Below are positions 25,522 to 34,149 of a stretch of 64,000 nt of DNA, one piece after another (position 1 is the first letter of the stretch; each line of letters opens with the position of its first letter). The stretch comes from Planococcus wigleyi (lineage in GTDB: Bacteria; Bacillota; Bacilli; Bacillales_A; Planococcaceae): contig NZ_JACSPU010000002.1 of the NCBI RefSeq assembly GCF_014836985.1, positions 532,213 through 596,212 of the forward strand, written 5' to 3'. The notes beneath the pieces were generated by a model. It saw only the letters and a program-made list of their open reading frames with translations, was not told the origin of the DNA and did not search any database. Both the position numbers and the translations under genes were made by a program.

Positions 25522-27570
25522 ATGGCGAAAAGTCCTGAAGTGAATGAAAACAGCAAAGATGAACAATTGGAGCAATATCGGACAGATGATTCCGGAAAAA
25601 GCCTGACGACCAATCAGGGGCTGAAAATGGCCGAAGACGAGTTTTCATTGAAGGCTGGAGAACGGGGCCCCACTTTGATGGAGGATTTCCATTTCCGGGA
25701 AAAAATGACGCATTTTGACCATGAACGCATTCCTGAGCGCGTAGTTCATGCTAGAGGCTATGCAGCCCATGGTGTCTTTGAAGCATATGATTCCTTAGAG
25801 CATTTGACGAAAGCCAAGTTCCTTTCTGAAAAAGGCAAGAAAACGCCTGTTTTCGTACGGTTTTCCACTGTTGCCGGGTCAAAGGGCTCTGCAGAAACCG
25901 TCAGGGACGTAAGAGGGTTTGCGACGAAGTTTTACACAGAAGAAGGAAATTATGATTTGGTCGGCAATAACATGCCGGTGTTCTTTATCCAGGATGCCAT
26001 CAAGTTTCCAGACTTTGTCCACGCTGTGAAACCGGAGCCGCATAACGAAATGCCGCAGGCAGCCAGTGCACATGATACCTTATGGGATTTCGTCATCAAT
26101 AATCAGGAAACGGCTCATATGATGATGTGGCTGATGTCTGATCGCGCGATTCCGCGCAGTTTCCGTATGATGGACGGCTTTGGTGTACATGCTTTCCGTT
26201 TCGTCAATGCAGAAGGCAAGTCGCATTTTGTCAAATTCAATTGGAAATCAACACTGGGCACTCATTCGCTCGTATGGGACGAAGCACAGAAAATCGCCGG
26301 AAAAGATCCGGATTTCAATCGCCGGGACTTATACGATTCCATTGAGCAAGGGGATTTCCCAGAATGGGAGTTGGGTGTTCAGATTGTACCTGAGGACGAT
26401 GAATACAAGTTTGATTTTGATTTGCTGGATGCTACGAAATTGTGGCCGCAGGAAGAAATTCCAATCCAAATCATCGGTAAAATGACGCTGAACCGCAATG
26501 TGGATAATGTCTTTGCGGAAACTGAACAAGTGGCATTCCATCCTGGACATGTAGTGCCGGGAATTGATTTTTCAAACGATCCGTTGCTTCAAGGACGTCT
26601 GTTCTCCTATACAGACACTCAACTCCTTCGGTTGAACGGTCCGAATTTCCATGAACTTCCGATCAATCGGCCGGTTTGCCCTTTCCATAATAACCAACGG
26701 GATGGTGTCGGACGCCAAACGATCAATAAGGGACGGGTTTCTTATCAAAAAAGTTCATTCACCAACAGTACACCTGCTCCAGTAAGCGAAGCGGAAGGCG
26801 GCTATTCTCATTATCAGGAGAAAGTGGATGGACGCAAAGTACGTGCGCGCAGTGAAAGTTTTAACGATCATTTTTCTCAAGCCACAATGTTCTGGAACAG
26901 TATGACTTCCCCAGAGAAAGAGCATATTATTGAGGCGTTCAGTTTTGAACTTGGAAAATGCCAGGAATCTTGGATTCGTGAAGGTGCTGTTGAGATGTTC
27001 ACTAACGTCAACTTGGAAATGGCACAGGCAGTGGCCAAAAACATTGGAGTTGCACCTCCGGCAAGCGGAGGTTCGAATGTCACAAAGGCCTCGCCGGCAC
27101 TTAGTCTGGAAAATACAGTAAAATCTCCGGCGACTCGTAAAGTGGGTGTACTGATTGATAATGGCTTTAACGAAGAAGAAGTGTTGAATGTCCTTAAAGA
27201 GCTGCAGGCGAAAGGTGTGCAGTACGAAGTGGTCAGTGAAATGCAAGGCGAACTGAAAGGTACGGGCGGCAAGGGAATCACCGCCGACCATACTTTCAAT
27301 ACCACAGATCCGGTGCTGTATGATGCCATTTATGCAGTAGGCGGTCCGGATGTCAGCAGAAAATTCGCCAAGGAAGCAGCACGCTATATCGGTGAAGCAT
27401 TTGATCATTACAAACCGATTGGTGCTACACACGATGGCCAGCAATGGCTGGAAGCAGCATATATCGAAAACCAGCCGGGGGTAGTCGCAGCAACTGCTGG
27501 ATCCGAATTTGCTTCATCTTTCGTTGAAGCGATTACCGCCCATCGCCACTGGAACAGACAAATCGACTAA
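25522..27570 (+). CDS. katE: large-subunit clade 2 catalase (KatE/HPII type)
   Basis: 682-aa haem catalase that dismutates hydrogen peroxide. The distal His is in RVVHARGYAAHGVFEAYD, the conserved distal Asn block is NNMPVFFIQDAIKFPDFVHA and the proximal Tyr is in RLFSYTDTQLLRL. After the catalase core (about residues 30-510) comes a flavodoxin/DJ-1-like C-terminal domain from KVGVLIDNGFNEEEV to the end, the hallmark of large catalases. AAGGAGTGG precedes the ATG. A GGGTAG box at 25480-25485 is a weak sigma-B candidate. It fits the general-stress cluster that follows. Confidence 0.95.
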   Translation: MAKSPEVNENSKDEQLEQYRTDDSGKSLTTNQGLKMAEDEFSLKAGERGPTLMEDFHFREKMTHFDHERIPERVVHARGYAAHGVFEAYDSLEHLTKAKFLSEKGKKTPVFVRFSTVAGSKGSAETVRDVRGFATKFYTEEGNYDLVGNNMPVFFIQDAIKFPDFVHAVKPEPHNEMPQAASAHDTLWDFVINNQETAHMMMWLMSDRAIPRSFRMMDGFGVHAFRFVNAEGKSHFVKFNWKSTLGTHSLVWDEAQKIAGKDPDFNRRDLYDSIEQGDFPEWELGVQIVPEDDEYKFDFDLLDATKLWPQEEIPIQIIGKMTLNRNVDNVFAETEQVAFHPGHVVPGIDFSNDPLLQGRLFSYTDTQLLRLNGPNFHELPINRPVCPFHNNQRDGVGRQTINKGRVSYQKSSFTNSTPAPVSEAEGGYSHYQEKVDGRKVRARSESFNDHFSQATMFWNSMTSPEKEHIIEAFSFELGKCQESWIREGAVEMFTNVNLEMAQAVAKNIGVAPPASGGSNVTKASPALSLENTVKSPATRKVGVLIDNGFNEEEVLNVLKELQAKGVQYEVVSEMQGELKGTGGKGITADHTFNTTDPVLYDAIYAVGGPDVSRKFAKEAARYIGEAFDHYKPIGATHDGQQWLEAAYIENQPGVVAATAGSEFASSFVEAITAHRHWNRQID

Positions 27571-27611
27571 GAGAAAAAGTTTACGGAAATTAAATTCTTA
27601 AATATCAACAT

Positions 27612-27636
27612 GTTTAAGAAAAGTCCTGTCGGGTAT
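27612..27636 (+). promoter_or_regulatory. sigma-B promoter, perfect consensus
   Basis: GTTTAA at 27612-27617, 13 bases, GGGTAT at 27631-27636. Both boxes match the Bacillus sigma-B consensus exactly, 56 bases before the YflT-YsnF gene. Confidence 0.88.
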
Positions 27637-27692
27637 TTTCTAAACTAAGCAAGCATTTTCAAAATACGCATAAAAAATTGGAGGAATAGAAA

Positions 27693-28838
27693 ATGGCCAA
27701 CAATAAATTTATGGGAACGTTCGACAGCGAAACGGAAGTATTAAGAAAAATCGAGGAACTGAAAGCACAAGGTTCCCGCGAAGAAGATATGTACGTAATG
27801 GCACGGGACAAAGATCAAATTTCAATGGTCCGGGGACGCACAGATGTAGATTACAAATCATCTGAAGGAAACTGGATGGATAAGTTCATGGGCTTCTTGT
27901 CAGGTGATGAACCTACACGCCAGGCATTCTCAGGAATGGGTGTAGATGAAGCAGAAGCTGACCGTTATTACAAAGAAGTACAGAACGGCAAAATCTTATT
28001 ATTTGTAGACCGTGAATACGGCGCGAACTATGAAGGTAAAGCACCATACGACAATACGTCTACAAGCGGTGCAGCTGGCACAATGGGCGCAGCTGGAGCT
28101 GCCGGAGCTTCTGGATTAGGATCAGCCAGAACTCATAAAGACGATGAGGCAGTAGGAAGAGACGGCTTAACAGTCGACACAAATGAAGAAAATGATGTTT
28201 ACTACAATAAAAAAGACGATAAATTCAGCAGTGGCACCTCAGAAACTGCAGGTGTCGGAAGAGATTCAGGCACAGGCTTCGGATTAGGATCAGATCGTAC
28301 GGTGGACGACGTCAACCGCGCAGACCGATTTGATGACACAAATCGTGATTTGAACCGTACAGATACAGACCTTAACCGCACAGGCACGGAAGAAGAGAAA
28401 CTTCGCTTGCATGAAGAGCGTTTGAATGTTGACAAAGAGCGTGTACAAACCGGTGAAGTAAATGTCGGCAAACACGTTGTTGAAGAAAATCAAACAATCG
28501 AAGTGCCTGTAGAACGCGAAGAAGTCTATGTAGAACGCCGGCCTGTAAATGAAGAAACGACAGGAAATTCGTTTGATAAAGATTCCGGTTTAACTGGAGA
28601 CGCTTATCAAGAAGGCGAAAACATCCACATTCCAGTAACAGAAGAACGCGTCGAAGTAACGAAAAAAGACGTAGTTGCTGAAGAGATTGTGGTAGGCAAG
28701 CGCAAAGTCCAGGACACGGAAACTGTCAATGAAACTGTACGCCGTGAAGAAGCGGATATCGATGAAGATACCAATTTGACGGATGATGAGTTAACGCGCA
28801 AAAACCGTACAGACCGTACAGACCGCGATCGTTTATAA
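27693..28838 (+). CDS. general stress protein: YflT (GSP17M) domain plus DUF2382/YsnF-AvaK domain
   Basis: 381-aa soluble, acidic, hydrophilic stress protein. Residues 1-110 form a YflT/GSP17M domain (FMGTFDSETEVLRKIEELKAQG, then FSGMGVDEAEADRYYKEVQNGK). A Gly/Ala-rich and then Asp/Arg/Thr-rich linker contains short DLNRT repeats. From about residue 230 a DUF2382 (YsnF/AvaK) domain appears, with its two related halves (EERLNVDKERVQTGEVNVGK and EERVEVTKKDVVAEEIVVGK). Function is unknown beyond sigma-B-linked stress. A perfect sigma-B promoter precedes it and a strong terminator follows. Confidence 0.88.
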   Translation: MANNKFMGTFDSETEVLRKIEELKAQGSREEDMYVMARDKDQISMVRGRTDVDYKSSEGNWMDKFMGFLSGDEPTRQAFSGMGVDEAEADRYYKEVQNGKILLFVDREYGANYEGKAPYDNTSTSGAAGTMGAAGAAGASGLGSARTHKDDEAVGRDGLTVDTNEENDVYYNKKDDKFSSGTSETAGVGRDSGTGFGLGSDRTVDDVNRADRFDDTNRDLNRTDTDLNRTGTEEEKLRLHEERLNVDKERVQTGEVNVGKHVVEENQTIEVPVEREEVYVERRPVNEETTGNSFDKDSGLTGDAYQEGENIHIPVTEERVEVTKKDVVAEEIVVGKRKVQDTETVNETVRREEADIDEDTNLTDDELTRKNRTDRTDRDRL

Positions 28839-28852
28839 TCGCTGGAATGCTT

Positions 28853-28880
28853 GAAGGCGGGGGATATTCCCCGCCTTTTT
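28853..28880 (+). terminator. terminator after the YflT-YsnF gene
   Basis: Perfect stem AAGGCGGGG / CCCCGCCTT with ATATT loop and TTTTT. Confidence 0.9.
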
Positions 28881-28897
28881 ATTATGGATTTTTGGAA

Positions 28898-28922
28898 GTT
28901 TGAGGGCGCAAAGAGCGGGTGA
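28898..28922 (+). promoter_or_regulatory. possible sigma-B promoter upstream of ywbE
   Basis: GTTTGA, 13 bases, GGGTGA. One -10 position departs from GGGWAW. The box is about 100 bases before the start codon. Confidence 0.35.
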
Positions 28923-29024
28923 CGGCAGAGCAAAAGATTGATGGCCATTATTGGTTTTGATTTGAAGAATTTTGTTCAGCTGTTAGGAATAGCGTATGAT
29001 AGAAGAAAGCAAGGAGGGATAGAT

Positions 29025-29225
29025 ATGGACGGTAAAAAAAGAAGTGATGTAAAACCAGGGATTGAAGTGAATGTGATTTTAAAGCAGGATCAGCGTTCTG
29101 GTAAAAAAACACGTGGTGTGGTCAAAGATTTATTGACCAACTCGGCAACTCATCCGCATGGCATCAAAGTGCGTCTGGAAGACGGACAAGTCGGACGGGT
29201 TTGTGAGATTCTTTCCGGAAAGTAG
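29025..29225 (+). CDS. ywbE: YwbE family protein
   Basis: 66-aa small basic protein matching the conserved YwbE family: GIEVNVILKQDQRSGKKTRGVVKDLLT, then THPHGIKVRLEDGQVGRVCEI. The pattern suggests a small beta-barrel (KOW/SH3-like) nucleic-acid-type fold, but the function is unknown. The ATG at 29025 follows AAGGAGGG; the longer frame from 28938 lacks a site. It stands between two stress-protein genes. Confidence 0.88.
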   Translation: MDGKKRSDVKPGIEVNVILKQDQRSGKKTRGVVKDLLTNSATHPHGIKVRLEDGQVGRVCEILSGK

Positions 29226-29230
29226 GCATT

Positions 29231-29256
29231 GTTTCGCACTCCTTGAGTGAGGGTAA
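29231..29256 (+). promoter_or_regulatory. sigma-B promoter
   Basis: GTTTCG at 29231-29236, 14 bases, GGGTAA at 29251-29256, about 30 bases before the second YflT gene. Only the end of the -35 box departs from consensus. Confidence 0.75.
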
Positions 29257-29287
29257 AATACAGTAACCCCTTAAAGGAGCGATGATG

Positions 29288-29815
29288 ATGCCAAATCGAA
29301 TTATCGAAACGTATGATACGGAAGAAAATGTTCTCCAGAAAATCGAGGAACTGAAAAAAGACGGTTATCTGGAAAAAGATATGTATATTATGGCTAAATC
29401 CGACAATCAATTGTCGCTGGTCAGAGGAAAGTCAGATGTAGAGGCCCACGCCTCTGAAGGTGGATGGGCAGACCGATTTGCCACATTCTTAACTGGTGAT
29501 CAAAAAGTCCATCAAGCATTTTCAGATATGGGCATTGATGAAAATGAATCCGAACATTATTACCGCGACGTGCAGAATGGCAAATTACTGCTCTTCGTCG
29601 ATACAGATGCACAGGATGCGTTTGAACTGCCGGAAAATGAGAAAACCGCAATTCAAGAAGACAAGCTCGAATCAGAAGGACCCCGTGTCATAGAAGAAGA
29701 ACGGGAAGAAAAGGCTGTTGAACTGGATGACCGCCATTACGAAGACCCGGCATTCAGAAAAGACAAACGAAACGCAGATCCAATCAGCAAACCAGACGAA
29801 AAGAACTTTATTTAA
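29288..29815 (+). CDS. YflT (GSP17M) domain general stress protein
   Basis: 175-aa acidic protein, a paralogue of the N-terminal domain of the 27693 gene: ETYDTEENVLQKIEELKKDGY and FSDMGIDENESEHYYRDVQNGK match it nearly position by position. In place of the YsnF domain it has a charged, probably disordered C-terminal tail. Three consecutive ATGs occur at 29282, 29285 and 29288; the last gives the best spacing from AAAGGAG. A sigma-B promoter lies directly upstream. A hairpin repeat begins about four bases after its stop codon. Confidence 0.82.
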   Translation: MPNRIIETYDTEENVLQKIEELKKDGYLEKDMYIMAKSDNQLSLVRGKSDVEAHASEGGWADRFATFLTGDQKVHQAFSDMGIDENESEHYYRDVQNGKLLLFVDTDAQDAFELPENEKTAIQEDKLESEGPRVIEEEREEKAVELDDRHYEDPAFRKDKRNADPISKPDEKNFI

Positions 29816-29819
29816 TAGA

Positions 29820-30107
29820 AAAGCGCAGGCAGCCGTGTAGTCCCGACAAGCGCTGGAAGCCTTGCCGGTAATGGCGTTCTGTGCCATTGCTGGAAAGGCT
29901 GAAGCGACTCGAGGGACTGGCTGCCGGAGTGTGGACAATGAAGAAAAGCGAAAGTGCCTGTCCAGCTCTGCCGGGCATAAGGCAGACCAGCGAAGTGGCG
30001 CTCTTTGCCACACAGCTGGGTTGACTTATGACCCAAAGAGCTAGGCGCTGGAGTCTGGACAATAAAGAAAATCGGAAGTGCCTGTCCAGTTTTGCCGGGC
30101 ATTAAAA
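29820..30107. repeat. hairpin repeat locus A: two full units plus a partial unit
   Basis: Unit 1 at 29820-29942, unit 2 at about 29943-30066, and a third partial unit to 30107. Each starts GAAAAGCG/GAAAATCG with AAG/AGG next and full units end in GGAnTnTGGACAATnAA. In unit 2 the outer arms CTCTGCCGGGCATAAG and CTTATGACCCAAAGAG pair, with an inner hairpin CCAGC..GTGGC/GCCAC..GCTGG. It starts within 5 bases of the upstream stop codon. Same family as loci B, C and D. Confidence 0.85.
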
Positions 30108-30141
30108 CTAAAAAAACATTGTATTTCATCTGCTTGAAGAG

Positions 30142-30171
30142 AAACGGACCCGTTAATTGGGGTCCGTTTTT
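30142..30171 (+). terminator. terminator upstream of the UvrD-like gene
   Basis: Stem AAACGGACCC / GGGTCCGTTT with a TTAATT-type loop and TTTTT. It may end transcripts that read through repeat locus A. Confidence 0.88.
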
Positions 30172-30213
30172 GTGTTAATATAAGGGTATTGAAAAATGAA
30201 GGAGTCTCTTACA

Positions 30214-32337
30214 ATGAGCCAATTCTTTGAACGCAAAAAACAGGAACTTGGAGTCCAATTAAATAAGATACAACGAAAAGCGGTAGAGCGAACAGAAGGG
30301 CCGTTGCTATTGCTCGCTTGCCCGGGATCTGGCAAGACAACGACAATGATTATGCGTATCGGTTACCTCATCGAAGAAAAACGGGTATCGCCGCACCGAA
30401 TCAAAGCCATTACTTTCAGTAAAGCCTCAGCAAATGACATGCTCGAGCGGTATAAACGGTTTTTCCCTACTTTGCAGCCGATTGATTTTTCGACGATCCA
30501 TAGCTTAGCGTTTCAGATTACCCGTGATTATTTTTCAGGGTCACGGTACGTCATGATAGAAGGCAGTGAAACGAATGGCCTTCATAAGAAAAAGTTGCTT
30601 CGTGAAATGTATCAGACTGAAAATGACGAGCCGATCACTGATGATCAATTGGAGGAATTGATTTCCTTTATCAGTTTTGTCAAAAACAAAATGCTTCCCA
30701 GAAAACAGTGGGCCAAACTGAAGGAACCTTTTCCAGGAGCCATCGAAATTCTAAAAACATACGAAGCCTTTAAAGAAAACTATGACGTAAGGTTAGTTGA
30801 TTTTGACGATATGTTATCGCTGGCTTTTGAGGCACTTGATAAGGATAAAACCTTATTGGCAAAATACCAGAATCGCTGGGATTACGTCATGACGGATGAA
30901 AGCCAAGATACTTCGTTAATCCAGCATGCCATCGTGGAAAAACTGGTGGCCCGCCATAAAAACCTTTGTGTCGTCGCCGATGATGACCAGTCCATTTATA
31001 CATGGAGAGCTGCCGAACCGACATATCTGTTGAAGTTCCGAACAGTTTATCCCGATGCTTATATTATGAAAATGGAGCGCAATTACCGGTCTTCACAGAA
31101 CATTGTCCACACCGCCAACCAATTTATCAAAACCAATAAAAAACGCCATGACAAAAATATGTTCACTAAGCAACCCGAAGGCGATCCTATTGTGTTAAAG
31201 CGTTTGAGTTCTGAAGAAGCCCAGTTCAAATACCTGATGAAAGAGCTCAAGGAATTAAGTGATTACGGAGATGTAGCCATTCTTTACCGCAACAACTCAT
31301 CTTCTACGCTGCTGATGAGCGAGCTTGAACGCTTAGGTATCCCTTTTTACATGAAAGATGCCGATAACCGCTTTTTCTCTCATTGGATTGTGGAAGACAT
31401 GCTGAATTTTATGCGCTTCAGCTTAAAGCCCGAACGCATTGACATCTATTCTAAAGTCGCTTCGAAAACCAATGCCTACTGGTCAGGCAGCCAGCTGAAG
31501 ATGCTTAGCCGCATGAAACCGACAGGCAAGAATGCTTTTGATGAAATCAATTTGACCATCACTTTGAAAGATTACCAGTTACGCATTTTGGCTGAGCAGA
31601 AAAAATGGTTCGCTGCGCTGAATGGCATGAAGCCATTGAAAGTTATCCGAACGATTCGAAGCGAAATGGGCTATGACCAGATGCTGGCAAGCCGAGCCGA
31701 AAAATTCGGTATGAAAATGACATACTTGGCACAGATTTTAACGACATTGGAACAAATTGCAGAACCGCTTGAATCCATGGCAGCTTTTGCGAAACGTTTG
31801 AAACAATTGGAGCAGGTGACGCAGCAGGCTAAGGTTGAAAAAACCGACGATATGCTGACCTTGTCGACTTTCCATAGCTCTAAAGGTTTGGAGTTTGAAC
31901 GGGTATACATGATTGATTTAGTGGAAGGCGTCATTCCGACAGAAGAAGATGCGGAAACACCTGATACGTTGGAAGAAGCGCGCCGTCTGTTTTACGTGGG
32001 AATGACGAGGGCTAAAAATCATTTGGAACTGATCAGCTACGACAGCGAATCTCGGTTTGTGGGGGAAGTGCGTAACTTGATCATCCCTGAAAAACGGCAA
32101 GTGAGCCCACAGCGCACAGCTGTCAAAACACCGATTAAAGTAAAAGTACCGGATAATCCGAATGCCATCGATTCAGAAGATGACTTGCGTGAAGGAGTCC
32201 AAGTCCGGCATCGTGTTTTCGGTGCGGGAAAAATTATTGAGCGCGACAAAGAACGGATCTCCATTCAATTCGCCAAAGAGCGAAAAGACTTGATGATCGA
32301 TATTTGCTTGAGCTACCGATTATTGGAGCTGATGTAA
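30214..32337 (+). CDS. UvrD/Rep-family ATP-dependent DNA helicase (YjcD-like)
   Basis: 707-aa superfamily 1A helicase. Motif I (Walker A) is LLACPGSGKTTTMI, the Q-motif is LNKIQRKAVE, Ia is AITFSKASANDM and motif II is VMTDESQDTS (DExQ). Motif III is VVADDDQSIYTWRAA, motif IV contains ERNYRSSQNIV, motif V is LSTFHSSKGLEFERVYMIDL and motif VI is EARRLFYVGMTRAKNHL. All helicase motifs appear intact. It is somewhat shorter than PcrA and resembles B. subtilis YjcD. The ATG at 30214 is 9 bases after AAGGAG. A C-terminal SH3-like segment (VQVRHRVFGAGKIIERD) resembles the PcrA tail. Confidence 0.9.
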   Translation: MSQFFERKKQELGVQLNKIQRKAVERTEGPLLLLACPGSGKTTTMIMRIGYLIEEKRVSPHRIKAITFSKASANDMLERYKRFFPTLQPIDFSTIHSLAFQITRDYFSGSRYVMIEGSETNGLHKKKLLREMYQTENDEPITDDQLEELISFISFVKNKMLPRKQWAKLKEPFPGAIEILKTYEAFKENYDVRLVDFDDMLSLAFEALDKDKTLLAKYQNRWDYVMTDESQDTSLIQHAIVEKLVARHKNLCVVADDDQSIYTWRAAEPTYLLKFRTVYPDAYIMKMERNYRSSQNIVHTANQFIKTNKKRHDKNMFTKQPEGDPIVLKRLSSEEAQFKYLMKELKELSDYGDVAILYRNNSSSTLLMSELERLGIPFYMKDADNRFFSHWIVEDMLNFMRFSLKPERIDIYSKVASKTNAYWSGSQLKMLSRMKPTGKNAFDEINLTITLKDYQLRILAEQKKWFAALNGMKPLKVIRTIRSEMGYDQMLASRAEKFGMKMTYLAQILTTLEQIAEPLESMAAFAKRLKQLEQVTQQAKVEKTDDMLTLSTFHSSKGLEFERVYMIDLVEGVIPTEEDAETPDTLEEARRLFYVGMTRAKNHLELISYDSESRFVGEVRNLIIPEKRQVSPQRTAVKTPIKVKVPDNPNAIDSEDDLREGVQVRHRVFGAGKIIERDKERISIQFAKERKDLMIDICLSYRLLELM

Positions 32338-32390
32338 CAGCACCTCTGTCAAAACAGTGGTGACATAAAGACGAACGTGGGGAAACGGGA

Positions 32391-33659
32391 ATGAGATTGA
32401 AGGATTGGGATCGAAGTTTAAAAGTTCGCCTTGTAGGCGAATTTTTCATGAATACAAGTTATTGGATGGTATTCCCGTTTTTAGCGATATATTTTGCGGA
32501 AGAGTTCGGCAAAGGGACAGCGGGTTTGCTGCTGGTGATTTCCCAAGTGTTTTCTGTGGCGGCAAACCTGGTGGGCGGCTATTGCGCGGATCGCTTTGGA
32601 CGCCGGCGTATGCTGGTGGTGGCTTCCGTCGCTCAAGGATTGTCATTTCTGATTTTCGCATTTGCCAATTCACCTGGGCTGCAATCTCCAGAACTCGGAT
32701 TTGTGGCATTTACGCTTGCTGGAATGTGCGGATCTCTTTATTGGCCGGCTAGCCAAGCCATGATTGCGGATGTTGTACCGGAAAAATACCGCAGTGATGT
32801 TTTTGCCATTTTCTATACAACCTTGAATATTGCGGTTGTAGTAGGTCCGCTTTTCGGCGCCGTGCTGTTCTTTTCTTACCGTTTTGAATTGTTGTTGGCC
32901 GTTACAGCCATTTCGATGATGTTGGGCCTAGTGCTGAGGTTATTGACAAAAGAAACCTTGTCGCAGGCAATGGTGGACAAATGGCAATCCCAAACGGCAA
33001 CAGGGTGGGTCGGAGCAATTTCGAAACAATTTAAAGAGTATGGACTGATCTTTAAAGACCGGTTGTTTTTATTGTTCATCATCGCAGGAGTTTTAGGAGC
33101 CCAGACCTTTATGCAATTGGACTTGCTGATTCCAGTCTACTTGAAAGAAACGATCGACAGCCAGACGGTGGCTTCACTTTTTGGGCGTGAGTGGTCCGTC
33201 ACAGGAGAAACTTCCTTTGGTATTTTATTAGCTGAAAATGGATTGTTTGTGGCGTTGTTGACGGTGATTATCACCCGGTGGATGACCAAGTTCCCTGAGA
33301 AATGGGTGTTCTTCACTTCGGCTGCTTTCTACGGATTGGCAATGTGGCTGTTCCCGTTAACTTCTTGGTTCTGGATGTTCGTGGTTGCGATGGCTGTCTT
33401 TACTTTTGCAGAATTGATGGTGGTCGGGCTGCAGCAGAACTTCATTTCCAAATTGGCGCCAGAGGACATGCGCGGCCAATATTTCGCAGCGGCGAGTCTG
33501 CGGTATACAATTGGCCGGATGATTGCACCTTTATCAATTCCGATGACGGCCTGGTTCGGTTTTGCATGGACGTTTGGTGTGCTGGGCTTGCTTGCGCTTG
33601 CCAGCGGTTTTGTTTACTTGTTGATGTTCAAACTCTATGAAAAAAGGCCTTCCCATTGA
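32391..33659 (+). CDS. MFS transporter
   Basis: 422-aa major facilitator with about 12 membrane segments. Motif A is VGGYCADRFGRRRMLVVAS in the loop between helices 2 and 3. There is a long hydrophilic central loop (about residues 185-215) between the two halves. Substrate unknown; the pattern suits a drug or metabolite exporter. It is 53 bases after the helicase gene, co-directional, with a weak GGGGAAACGGGA site. The last codons lie in a terminator stem. Confidence 0.83.
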   Translation: MRLKDWDRSLKVRLVGEFFMNTSYWMVFPFLAIYFAEEFGKGTAGLLLVISQVFSVAANLVGGYCADRFGRRRMLVVASVAQGLSFLIFAFANSPGLQSPELGFVAFTLAGMCGSLYWPASQAMIADVVPEKYRSDVFAIFYTTLNIAVVVGPLFGAVLFFSYRFELLLAVTAISMMLGLVLRLLTKETLSQAMVDKWQSQTATGWVGAISKQFKEYGLIFKDRLFLLFIIAGVLGAQTFMQLDLLIPVYLKETIDSQTVASLFGREWSVTGETSFGILLAENGLFVALLTVIITRWMTKFPEKWVFFTSAAFYGLAMWLFPLTSWFWMFVVAMAVFTFAELMVVGLQQNFISKLAPEDMRGQYFAAASLRYTIGRMIAPLSIPMTAWFGFAWTFGVLGLLALASGFVYLLMFKLYEKRPSH

Positions 33660-33671
33660 GGAAGGCCTTTT
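33641..33671. terminator. bidirectional terminator between convergent genes
   Basis: Stem AAAAGGCCTTCC / GGAAGGCCTTTT with CATTGA loop. The stop codon of the MFS gene lies in the loop or stem. Confidence 0.9.
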
Positions 33672-33677
33672 TATGAT

Positions 33678-33989
33678 TTAGTTTTGCTCTTTCGCCAATT
33701 TCACAAGCATGTGTGCGAGCATATGCTGCTGTTCTTTATCGCCAACCTGCCATAAGCGCTGCAATAAATATTCTTCACTGTTTTTCGGATCTTCTTTTTT
33801 AGCTAAATATCCAGCTACTTTCTCGGCCAACTGGGCGATGCGTTCTTCACTCAAGCCCATCTTCTCACCGATTTCCACCTTATCGCCCAAGTAATTGATG
33901 AATACGGAGAAGTCAGCTAAGATCTGCTCTTTTTTCTTGTCATCTGTGTTCTTTAATTTGTCTTCAACTTGTTTGTTGATGTTTTCCAT
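33678..33989 (-). CDS. DUF3243 family protein (YmfJ-like)
   Basis: 103-aa helical cytoplasmic protein. The core YLGDKVEIGEKMGLSEERIAQLAEKVAGYLAKKEDPKNSEE and the LLQRLWQVGDKEQQHMLAHMLVKL ending are the DUF3243 pattern. Function unknown; B. subtilis ymfJ is a small relative. I chose the ATG at 33989 (MENINKQ), about 10 bases from AAGGGAG. A GTG at 34001 is nearly on top of the site. Confidence 0.85.
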   Translation of the reverse strand: MENINKQVEDKLKNTDDKKKEQILADFSVFINYLGDKVEIGEKMGLSEERIAQLAEKVAGYLAKKEDPKNSEEYLLQRLWQVGDKEQQHMLAHMLVKLAKEQN

Positions 33990-34084
33990 TCTATTACACA
34001 CTCCCTTATAGTTTTTTGTCGTACTTTCTATTTACCACTGCTTGAAGATTTTAAACGTTGTTCTGATAATCATTCAGAAGATTC

Positions 34085-34109
34085 GTTTAAATAAAGTTCT
34101 TCAGGGTAA
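34085..34109 (+). promoter_or_regulatory. sigma-B promoter of the VLRF1-like gene
   Basis: GTTTAA at 34085-34090, 13 bases, GGGTAA at 34104-34109. Consensus in all positions allowed by GKTTWA-N12-15-GGGWAW. A TTCTGA/TCAGAA inverted repeat sits just upstream at 34061-34079. Confidence 0.82.
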
Positions 34110-34149
34110 TCAAGTAACAAGGATGGAATACAAGGAGGATGATGAATGA

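Noticed and set aside
26755..27444. 229-aa minus-strand frame inside katE
   Set aside because: It is antisense to the catalase C-terminal half, with Cys/His/Phe-rich composition and no promoter or site.
34061..34079. Fur or PerR box (TTCTGA/TCAGAA dyad) before the VLRF1-like gene
   Set aside because: Only the outer 6 bases are symmetric and the centre does not fit TGATAATNATTATCA.
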